Assembly: GCA_964644525.1 (NCBI GenBank)
Contig: CAZXWC010000043.1
Span: 1 to 13,388 of the forward strand
Direction of reading: 5' to 3'
Length of the DNA stretch: 13,388 bases
DNA from: BM714 sp964644525
Lineage (GTDB): Bacteria > Bacillota > Clostridia > Peptostreptococcales > BM714
Positions within the stretch are counted from its first letter, which is position 1. Each line of letters starts with the position of its first letter. Position numbers and translations under genes: made by a program. Below are positions 7,105 through 13,388 of this stretch, in pieces. The notes beneath the pieces were generated by a model, which saw only the letters and a list, made by a program, of their open reading frames with translations, did not search any database and had not been told where the DNA came from.

Positions 7105-8304
7105 ATGAAAAAGAAATTGTCTGAACTTAAAATTTTGAAGGGTGGCCGAGACGAGGGAAATCTTTTGGGAACAGGCCCCGAAAGTTTTATATGGGCCCAG
7201 GCAACAAACACAAGGCTTATGGGTGTTGTCGGCGTAAAAGTCTGTTGGAAACTTGAAAGTGGCGATTTTTTTTATCAGTTTTTCCATCTTGACAGCGAAG
7301 CATATGGAATTGACGGGTATGAAAGTCTTATAAACCCCAACAATTACGAAGTTGATTATATAGCCTTTCACATGATGGGGGGCCTTGGAGGGAATTTTAT
7401 AAATATTTCTTACAATGAACTCGTATATCTGCTAAAATTGTTTTATGATTTGAATTTGGAAAAAGACTCGGCCTTGCCTGAAAGAAGCAGGGAGTTTGAA
7501 AAATTTTTTGCCATGCCGGTTTCTCTCACGAAAGAAGATGAAAGAAATCTTATGAAAAAGATTTGCGAACCCCTTGAAAACCATTCCCACTGCATAAATT
7601 ATTTTTTGATGAGAGTATTCGGCAAAGACTATGCCGCGGCGGACTTTCTTCTGGACAAAATAACAGAGGATAATCTGCGGGCAAAGGTGGGGGAAGGGGT
7701 GCTTCTCAGGAACGAGCTTTTTTGCAAAAGGTCTTCCCAAAGGGGAAGTGTTTACCGGGCGGAGTCTCTTGTGGATTCCAGGGCCGGGTATATTTTAGTG
7801 CATTCTGAACTTAATGTTGTAAGCGGGGATGAAGGCTACAAGATAAGGTCGGCCAAAAAATTGGAGGAGATGCACATATCAAACATAGAAGCGGCTTTCC
7901 TCTTAAAGAAAATGGAATATCTGGCTATATACCAAATAGAATCCATAGAGGAATTTTTGATGATTTTCAAGATTGAGAATCCAAGCATGATGGACAGCAT
8001 ACATGATGCTGGAGTTCTTTTCACATCTTTCAACAAGGACAACGATCATGTGAAAAACGACATTTATTATCTTAACGGTGACATACACAGCGTGTATTTT
8101 ATAACAAGGGCTCAGCAGCTTGTGGTGGCTTCTTTTGAAGCTAAAAAGCTGGAGGAGGCCCAAGACACCCTTCAAGGGAAAAGGTACAGGGAAATGCTTT
8201 CACTGGACAATAAACTTGTCATTGAGGAGCCTGTATTTTATGAGTTTGTAAACAGCGGCCAAGAGGATATATATGATTTTTTTGATTCCAAGGGTATAGG
8301 TTAG
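7105..8304 (+). CDS. Uncharacterised protein, paralogue of the gene at 4348-5490
   Basis: A 399-aa protein of unknown function with no signal peptide or membrane span. It is homologous along nearly its entire length to the 380-aa protein before pgi. Both share TRLxGVxGxxVxWK (here from T36), QFFxxDxExxGIxGYxSL, GxNFxNxSxxExVxLLxL and G(V/L)LFTxFxxDNxHxKN (here from G303) followed by a DIxxxYF strand. By-eye similarity is clear but modest, so the duplication is old. The start is uncertain: ATG at 7105 is preferred because the shorter N-terminus fits the paralogue better, with a weak GGTG 7 nt upstream; in-frame TTG at 7087 with GGGAAGG nearby would add six residues. It lies 27 nt after pgi, and the permease gene starts 11 nt after it, so it is surely co-transcribed with both. 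The repeated association with sugar-phosphate enzymes is suggestive but proves nothing about function. Confidence 0.85.
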   Translation: MKKKLSELKILKGGRDEGNLLGTGPESFIWAQATNTRLMGVVGVKVCWKLESGDFFYQFFHLDSEAYGIDGYESLINPNNYEVDYIAFHMMGGLGGNFINISYNELVYLLKLFYDLNLEKDSALPERSREFEKFFAMPVSLTKEDERNLMKKICEPLENHSHCINYFLMRVFGKDYAAADFLLDKITEDNLRAKVGEGVLLRNELFCKRSSQRGSVYRAESLVDSRAGYILVHSELNVVSGDEGYKIRSAKKLEEMHISNIEAAFLLKKMEYLAIYQIESIEEFLMIFKIENPSMMDSIHDAGVLFTSFNKDNDHVKNDIYYLNGDIHSVYFITRAQQLVVASFEAKKLEEAQDTLQGKRYREMLSLDNKLVIEEPVFYEFVNSGQEDIYDFFDSKGIG

Positions 8305-8315
8305 GGGGAAATGAG

Positions 8316-9239
8316 TTGATAGTTGTACAGCAGGTCTTGATTTTGTTTTTTATGATAATTACCGGATTCGTTGCCAAGAGGTGTAAAATAATCAGCAATG
8401 AACTTAATGAAGGAATGATAAATCTTGTGCTTTATGTGATGCTTCCCTCCCTCATACTTACATCTATGAATTTTGATTTTTCGCCGGAAATGCTTGCAAA
8501 GAGCGGTAAAATTCTTGCAATATCTTTAGTGATATACTTTGTAATAATGCTTTTTTCATTTCTGATACCGAAAATTGTGGGAGGGGAAGTAAGGCAGAAG
8601 GCTATTTATCAATACGCTTTCATATTTGTCAATGTGGCCTACATGGGATATCCCGTGGTCAATTCCGTTTACGGAAAAGTCGGGGTTTTCTATACGGCTA
8701 TTTTTAATTTGCCTTTCAACTTTTTCATATGGACTGTGGGTCTTTGGATTTTGACCAAGGACCATGATGAATTCAAGGGCCGGGTGTCGAGCTTTGAGCT
8801 TAAAAAGTTTATCAATCCTGCCATAATATCTGTTTTCGTGGGATTTGTTTTGTTTCTGTTTTCACTGCACCTTCCGAAAATTATCTACGACACATTAGGG
8901 ACACTGGGCGGGGCTACGATGCCGCTGTCCATGATTTTCATAGGGTCGGTACTTGCGGATGTCGATTTAAAGGATATTTTTACGGACAAAAAGGCTCTCG
9001 CATATTCGGTTTTAAGGCAGACACTTGTGCCTTTATCTGTGCTTTATCTCTTGAAGGCTCTTGGTTTCACCGGATACTTGGTTGGAATACCGGCTGTTAT
9101 TTCAGGCATGCCTACTGCCGCCAATACTGCAATTATGGCATCAAAATATAAAAACGACTATCATCTGGCGTCGAGACTGGTGTTTATTTCAACATTCGTC
9201 TCTATTTTCACCATACCGGTGATAGTGATGCTGGTTTAG
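8316..9239 (+). CDS. AEC-family transporter (auxin efflux carrier / malate permease-like)
   Basis: A 307-aa very hydrophobic inner-membrane protein with about ten predicted membrane helices in two five-helix halves, the normal length and topology of the AEC family. Typical features are the short polar loop after helix 1 (AKRCKIIS), the NVAYMGYPVVNSVYG stretch in the first half, a GGATMPLSMIFIGSVLA helix in the second, and GMPTAANTAIMASKYKND near the end. Bacterial members move small organic acids or other anions; the substrate here is unknown. The start is TTG, chosen because AGGGGG at 8303-8308 lies 7 nt upstream and the only nearby ATG (8311) opens a frame that stops after two codons. It follows the uncharacterised gene by 11 nt, and the next gene starts 9 nt after it, the two junctions having nearly the same purine-rich sequence. 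It is part of the pgi operon. Confidence 0.9.
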   Translation: MIVVQQVLILFFMIITGFVAKRCKIISNELNEGMINLVLYVMLPSLILTSMNFDFSPEMLAKSGKILAISLVIYFVIMLFSFLIPKIVGGEVRQKAIYQYAFIFVNVAYMGYPVVNSVYGKVGVFYTAIFNLPFNFFIWTVGLWILTKDHDEFKGRVSSFELKKFINPAIISVFVGFVLFLFSLHLPKIIYDTLGTLGGATMPLSMIFIGSVLADVDLKDIFTDKKALAYSVLRQTLVPLSVLYLLKALGFTGYLVGIPAVISGMPTAANTAIMASKYKNDYHLASRLVFISTFVSIFTIPVIVMLV

Positions 9240-9248
9240 GGGGAAAAA

Positions 9249-9665
9249 ATGAAAAATGATTTGAAGAAGGCTGTCGATGTGCTTGACAGCGAGGGAAGAG
9301 CCCTGGTGCTTGTAAGGGACGGGGCTGTGCTTATGAAGGACGACAGAAGGGGAATAGGACCCATGTATGACATAGCGACAAAGGAAAGGCGGCTGGCCTG
9401 TGGAAGCAGCCTTGCAGACAAGGTTATAGGAAAGGCTGCGGCAATGCTTGCAGTGGATGCCGGAATTGACAAGCTTTATGCGGCGGTGCTGAGCGAGGAG
9501 GCTGAAAGGGTGCTTTCTGAAGAGGGCATATACTACGAATTCAAAAGAAAGGTCCCTTTTATACAGAACAGGCAAAAGAGCGGCAAGTGCCCCATGGAGC
9601 TTTTGGCCGGGGATCTTGCGCATGGACAAGTGGAAGAGCTTAAGAAAAGGCTGGCGGAGTTTTTG
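9249..9665 (+). CDS. DUF1893 (TM1506-like) protein, 3' end in gap
   Basis: 139 residues are visible before the reading frame enters an assembly gap; the family is about 135-145 aa, so the protein is nearly complete. It resembles DUF1893, whose member TM1506 has a cytidine-deaminase-like fold but no proven activity. Matching features are the ALVLVRDG strand, the LADKVIGKAAAMLAVDAG helix (adjacent to a Cys-Gly-Ser-Ser), an LSEEAERVLSEEGI helix, and VPFIQNRQKSGKCPME near the end with C114. There is no signal peptide. AGGGGGA at 9238-9244 overlaps the stop of the permease gene and fixes the start. Its function is unknown; it is the last gene of the pgi operon that can be seen. The apparent continuation of the frame beyond the N run to 9845 is antisense to the next gene and is not real. 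Confidence 0.85.
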
Positions 9666-9765
9666 NNNNNNNNNNNNNNNNNNNNNNNNNNNNNNNNNNN
9701 NNNNNNNNNNNNNNNNNNNNNNNNNNNNNNNNNNNNNNNNNNNNNNNNNNNNNNNNNNNNNNNNN
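9666..9765. other. Assembly gap of 100 N between convergent genes
   Basis: A second run of exactly 100 N. It hides the stop of the DUF1893 gene and the junction with the convergent minus-strand gene. A run of seven T at 9766-9772 follows at once and overlaps that gene's stop codon. The run could be the U-tract of a plus-strand terminator whose stem is lost in the gap. Confidence 0.97.
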
Positions 9766-9770
9766 TTTTT

Positions 9771-12557
9771 TTATGGTCTTTTGTAGATTGGGTCCACGGT
9801 GTATTTGAGTTTGTCTTCTGTCATGTAAATTGTCATTATGTTTAGGTCTGAGAATATGTCCAGTTCCTTGACATCGGGTGTCGAAGGGGCTTTGATTATT
9901 TTGAGGCCCTTTTTCATTTCGGTGTGTATATTTCCGTCCTGGGAAGGGCTTGTTGCATATGTTTTTCCGCCGGTCCTGGTCCTGTAGTCTTCAAGCCACT
10001 TCAAGACAAGTTCTTCCTCCAGAGGGTCGGCGAATTTCCACGGATTGGACATTGAAAGAAGTATGTTTTTTTCCCAAGCTCCTTCTATCTGCTCTCTAAG
10101 CCAGGGAATCTGGTCGGGATTTGAAGGCCTTATTCCTGTATTGGATGAATTGTCTATGTTCAGTATCAAAAGGCCGGCGCCACGTGTGGATGTGCAGCAT
10201 CCTTCTAAGGCGTGCGGCGTTTCCAACCGTTTGTTGAGGTCTTCGCTCAGGCTTCCCGATGAGAGCATGAAATCGGATTCTTTTGCCTGGAAGGCCAGCT
10301 TTATGTGTATGAGCCTGTCAAGCAGTGTTGAAACCGGACGAGTGTTTCCCAAGACTGTTATGGCAAGGTCCGCATTTTCGGGTCTGTCTTGCAGGAGGTC
10401 TTTGTCATCGGGGCTTGCAATGCCGGATGAATTGAGCTGGCCGCTGTATGGGGTTTTGTAGAAAGCTGTGAAATCGTCAAACCATATTTGCCCTTGTGTT
10501 TTGTTTTCAGGGTCTGTCTCAACCAGGTAGATTTTTTCGAGTTTTACAGGGAATACGGCGCTCTGTGGTATTTGAGCCTCTACAAATCGCCATCCGGTCC
10601 AGTCGACATAGCGGGCAAAATCTATTGTGCTTGTTTTGCCATCGCTGTCTGAAATGCGGGCCCTTAGCCAGTGGCCGCCGCCTTCGTCCCCCTTGACCCA
10701 AACGCCCAGGTGGGAAGGAGAGGAGTATAATTTGTGGTCGAGATTTACATATGCAGCCCTTGTTGCATCCGTTTTTGTAAAATCGAACGTCATTACGCCG
10801 GAAGACTCTCCGTTTTTTCTTGTGTCTTCATCCAGGCGGTATGAACCTGTGACTGCCTGGGGATATGATGAAAAGCTGTCTCCTTCGCTTTCGAAGTCAT
10901 TGAATATGAAGGATGAGTAGCCTATTGAAATGGGTATTTCGTCAATATGGCCTTGGAATTCTGCGCTTATCTTTCCGCTAGAAGCCCTGTTTGAAGCTGT
11001 GAATGTATTCATGTTCAATGAGCCAAGCCTCCCGGGGAAGCTTGTGGACAAGTCCTGCAAATCCACGGGTATGTCGTATCCTGCCGCGGTATGAAGGACT
11101 GCCCCGATTTCAGCCGTTTCACCCGGGTTCAAAGACAGGCTTCGCGGAGAAATACTAATGCCGCTTATGTTTTCGAGGCATGTGAAGTTTATGCTGTGTT
11201 TTTTTCCATTGTAGCTTCCTGTAACCTTGCACAGTCCTGGACCTTCCGGATAGAATCTTCCGTTTTCTACTCTTCCCCTGCCTTGGACGCTCCACTCTAT
11301 GGAAGCAGGATTTCCCTGGGCGGGGTTGAAGTTCTTGTCGAAGAAAGCGGTTTCTAGTTTTCTCGATGCGGCACACGCCACGTAGTCGCTTGACACGCTT
11401 ATTTTGAAATCGCAGGGGGCCAGGCTTTTTTGATTGCTTATTACAGCAATTGCGTTTGCTATGCGCCTTTCTGTTCCTCCGGAGGGATTGTTTGCTATTG
11501 TAGCTTGCATATCCCCGAGCCGCCTTGCCATCATCTGAGTGGATCCTCCCCCGTCCAGGTTGATGGCGTCCCAAACGCCCAAGTCTTTCATGTAGAGGGC
11601 GAGTTCCCTTTCGGTCATTCCTGTCGCAGAGGGGTTTCTGCCGTCCACTGTTACCAGCCAAAAGCGGTCGCCTTTATCGTTTATTCCAAGGGCCGTTCTG
11701 GGATGCAGGCCCGATATGGGGAGTGAAAATGAGTCCGGCAGGCTGCCATTTTCAAGAAGGATGCTTCCTCCGCCCATTGCGTCCTCAATATCGGAAAGGG
11801 AGGGATCCATCTCAACATCAAGCCTCACGCGCTGATTTTCTTTAAAGTTTTCCGTGAGGAAAGTTTTCATGGAGCCTCTGGCGGCAAGGATGAAATCCGG
11901 GCTGTCTGCGCCTGTTTCTAAAACTGAGCTTTCAAGGCATTCAACTCTTCCGTCTGAAACGCCCATGTAGACCGTGTACGGCTTTTGAGGCGGAAGGCCT
12001 TGCCATGAGTTGTCAAATATTATTGCATTTCCAGCTTCCAGGTAAGGCTTGTTTATGTATGTTGCGGCAAGCTCCTTTCCGTTTGAAAGATTTTTTACTA
12101 TGTATGATTCATTAAACATACCGCCTATTTCAAGCATTCCCTGTGAGTCTGTCCATGCTGTGTTGAAGCTTGGGTCGCCTATTGAGCTGGACATAAGAAG
12201 CCCGCTCTTGACCACGGGGCCCATTGAAACTGAAAGCCCCGTGTCGAAGAAATCGCCGTTTATAATTCCTATGGCAGAAGCTTGCCCGGCTGAAAAATCC
12301 GAAAGTGTTGAGCGTTTGTTTACCTTTGTATTGGATAAAAGGCCAATGCTAGGGCCTCCCTGGGAAATGCTTCCCTGTAAAATCCTAACAGGTATGTGGC
12401 CTCTTTCTGTAAGCAACAGGTCTTCTGAGTAAGTTACTCCGTTTCCAATCTGTTCGGTGAAAGTTTCCCTGTTTAAAATGGTGTAGTCTGCATGGGAAAT
12501 TGTAGCGGATGCCAGAATGCAAACCAGGCTTAAACATACAGCCTTTATATTTTTCAT
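9771..12557 (-). CDS. Secreted phosphodiester glycosidase (NAGPA-type) with accessory C-terminal domains
   Basis: A 928-aa exported protein. Residues 1-23 are a signal peptide (positive start, hydrophobic core, SHA|D cleavage site). The phosphodiester glycosidase domain (about 60-375) resembles the human uncovering enzyme family: NGDFFD from N100, HPRTALG from H285, VTVDGR, then NLDGGGST with D335 and NPSGGTERRIANAIAV. These enzymes remove sugars from phosphodiesters, probably in cell-wall or exopolysaccharide material; the substrate is not known. Residues about 380-545 look like one or two Ig-like beta domains. Residues 550-700 look like a beta-sandwich carbohydrate-binding module, opening with NDFES (D554) and closing with WFDDF (692-696). 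The last 200 residues resemble a calcineurin-like phosphoesterase that has lost its metal ligands. AAAGGAG lies about 11 nt before the ATG. It follows the TtcA-like gene by 22 nt and is likely co-transcribed. The TAA stop abuts the gap. Confidence 0.9.
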   Translation of the reverse strand: MKNIKAVCLSLVCILASATISHADYTILNRETFTEQIGNGVTYSEDLLLTERGHIPVRILQGSISQGGPSIGLLSNTKVNKRSTLSDFSAGQASAIGIINGDFFDTGLSVSMGPVVKSGLLMSSSIGDPSFNTAWTDSQGMLEIGGMFNESYIVKNLSNGKELAATYINKPYLEAGNAIIFDNSWQGLPPQKPYTVYMGVSDGRVECLESSVLETGADSPDFILAARGSMKTFLTENFKENQRVRLDVEMDPSLSDIEDAMGGGSILLENGSLPDSFSLPISGLHPRTALGINDKGDRFWLVTVDGRNPSATGMTERELALYMKDLGVWDAINLDGGGSTQMMARRLGDMQATIANNPSGGTERRIANAIAVISNQKSLAPCDFKISVSSDYVACAASRKLETAFFDKNFNPAQGNPASIEWSVQGRGRVENGRFYPEGPGLCKVTGSYNGKKHSINFTCLENISGISISPRSLSLNPGETAEIGAVLHTAAGYDIPVDLQDLSTSFPGRLGSLNMNTFTASNRASSGKISAEFQGHIDEIPISIGYSSFIFNDFESEGDSFSSYPQAVTGSYRLDEDTRKNGESSGVMTFDFTKTDATRAAYVNLDHKLYSSPSHLGVWVKGDEGGGHWLRARISDSDGKTSTIDFARYVDWTGWRFVEAQIPQSAVFPVKLEKIYLVETDPENKTQGQIWFDDFTAFYKTPYSGQLNSSGIASPDDKDLLQDRPENADLAITVLGNTRPVSTLLDRLIHIKLAFQAKESDFMLSSGSLSEDLNKRLETPHALEGCCTSTRGAGLLILNIDNSSNTGIRPSNPDQIPWLREQIEGAWEKNILLSMSNPWKFADPLEEELVLKWLEDYRTRTGGKTYATSPSQDGNIHTEMKKGLKIIKAPSTPDVKELDIFSDLNIMTIYMTEDKLKYTVDPIYKRP

Positions 12558-12579
12558 GTTTGGAGTTCTCCTTTCATCT

Positions 12580-13302
12580 TTACTTGCGGTTCGGTTCCCA
12601 AATGCTCATCTGCTCGGGGTTTGTGAGAGCTTTAAGCAGGTTGTCTCTGCCCCTGGGAGCCTGGCTGTCGATTCCTCGAAGCAGCTCTTTCATATAGTCT
12701 CTGCGCGTGCGCCCTTCCATAGGGCATTTGCTTTTTATGACAGGGAATTCGTGCCGCCTTGTTGCGCCGATTATTTCTTTTTCTTCGGCATATACCATGG
12801 GGCGAATCACGGTTATTTCCTGCCGGTCGAGGTAGGTCACAGGTTTGAAGGAGTGGACCCTTCCCTCGTAGAGCATGCTCAAGAGAAGCGTCTCAATGGC
12901 ATCGTCCCGGTGGTGGCCAAGAGCCGCCTTGCTGACATTGTGCCTTTTAAGCAGGTTGTAAAGGGCTCCCCTTCTTAAATTTGCGCACAGTGCGCATGGG
13001 TTTTTCTCTTTTCTAACATTGAACACTATGCGGTAGATATTTGTCTTTTCTACAAAATATTCAATTCCCAGACTGTCGCAAAACTTTTTTACTGGGTCGA
13101 AGTCAAAATTTTCATAGCCCATGTCTATGGAAAAAGCTTTTATTTCATATGGGACGGGATAAAAGTTTTTCATGAGGTGGAGGCCATAAAGAAGGGCAAG
13201 GGAATCTTTGCCTCCTGATATCCCAACCCCTATTACATCTCCAGGGGCAATCATTTCATATTCCTGAGCGGCCTTTCGCATGCAGCCGAGTACTTTTCTC
13301 AT
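12580..13302 (-). CDS. TtcA-like tRNA 2-thiolation PP-loop ATPase
   Basis: A 240-aa cytoplasmic enzyme of the PP-loop ATP pyrophosphatase superfamily, closest by motif to TtcA, which makes 2-thiocytidine in tRNA using an iron-sulfur cluster. The ATP-binding loop SGGKDS is at 29-34, and the TtcA-type LGHHRDDAIET motif is present. Cysteines C103 and C106 form CALC, followed by ANLRRG, and a third candidate cluster ligand, C193, lies in SKCPMEGRTRR. This three-Cys arrangement is what TtcA/TtuA-like proteins use, and it distinguishes the protein from tRNA-Ile lysidine synthetase, with which such proteins are often confused. It is shorter than proteobacterial TtcA (about 310 aa), as in other firmicute versions. 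The start at 13302 is set by AAAGGAG 6 nt upstream; an in-frame ATG at 13332 would add ten residues but overlaps the -10 region. It leads a unit with the phosphodiester glycosidase gene. The exact tRNA base modified is inferred. Confidence 0.87.
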   Translation of the reverse strand: MRKVLGCMRKAAQEYEMIAPGDVIGVGISGGKDSLALLYGLHLMKNFYPVPYEIKAFSIDMGYENFDFDPVKKFCDSLGIEYFVEKTNIYRIVFNVRKEKNPCALCANLRRGALYNLLKRHNVSKAALGHHRDDAIETLLLSMLYEGRVHSFKPVTYLDRQEITVIRPMVYAEEKEIIGATRRHEFPVIKSKCPMEGRTRRDYMKELLRGIDSQAPRGRDNLLKALTNPEQMSIWEPNRK

Positions 13303-13334
13303 GTAATTCTCCTTTCGCTTCTTCTGATGCATTT

Positions 13335-13340
13335 ATTATA
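13335..13340 (-). promoter_or_regulatory. Candidate -10 box for the minus-strand unit
   Basis: TATAAT on the minus strand, 32 nt upstream of the TtcA-like start, which would give a short leader. No good -35 is seen at 16-18 bp upstream, so this is a weak prediction. The remaining bases to the end of the window (13341-13388) show no gene. Confidence 0.4.
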
Positions 13341-13388
13341 CATCCTAAGGTGGGTTTACTTGATTAAGAAAGGGTTACAAAGGGGGGG

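Noticed and set aside
6679..7371. A 230-codon open frame on the minus strand across the end of pgi
   Set aside because: It overlaps the highly conserved C-terminal half of pgi and the next gene's start, has no recognisable motif, and looks like an antisense shadow.
9766..9845. Continuation of the DUF1893 reading frame past the second gap
   Set aside because: It is antisense to the end of the phosphodiester glycosidase gene, and the family length is already reached before the gap.
11155..11661. A 168-codon minus-strand frame inside the phosphodiester glycosidase gene
   Set aside because: It is an Arg/Lys-rich out-of-frame reading of a gene with clear domains and a signal peptide.

Overview
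The window looks like a chromosomal scaffold piece from a low-to-moderate G+C Firmicute, probably an anaerobic clostridium. This is inferred from strong purine-rich ribosome-binding sites (AGGAGG type), a TTG start, heavy AGG(Arg)/ATA(Ile) use, and the protein types present. Species cannot be fixed from the sequence. Two runs of exactly 100 N (4048-4147 and 9666-9765) are assembly gaps, and each swallows the end of a gene.

Layout. (a) 16-910: a solitary PD-(D/E)XK nuclease-like protein of the PGN_0703 type, ended by a clear intrinsic terminator. (b) 953-4047: a new transcription unit with an extended -10 promoter and a small GC hairpin in the leader. It encodes a patatin-like phospholipase and then an alpha-phosphoglucomutase (pgcA) whose 3' end lies in the first gap. 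(c) 4148-5754: two repeat-laden intergenic regions surround an unrecognised 380-aa protein. The repeats are heptanucleotide arrays of two kinds (AGTGGAA-type and GTTGTCA-type), a perfect 50-bp tandem duplication, and a shared 20-bp block. The GTTGTCA-type arrays on the two sides of the gene are in opposite orientation. (d) 5755-9665: a tight operon of pgi (glucose-6-phosphate isomerase), a second unrecognised protein that is a full-length paralogue of the one before pgi, an AEC-family permease, and a DUF1893/TM1506-like protein cut by the second gap. (e) 9771-13302, minus strand: a two-gene unit of a TtcA-like tRNA thiolation enzyme followed by a secreted 928-aa phosphodiester glycosidase (NAGPA-type) protein with accessory C-terminal regions. 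It converges on the operon in (d).

Functionally, pgcA and pgi together interconvert glucose-1-P, glucose-6-P and fructose-6-P, the branch feeding cell-envelope polysaccharide precursors. The secreted phosphodiester glycosidase would fit an envelope theme, though nothing shows that it is co-regulated. The most interesting content is the uncharacterised paralogous pair bracketing pgi and the heptad-repeat system that frames the first of them. The repeat invades its 3' end, and a repeat-like segment forms part of the pgi ribosome-binding region.
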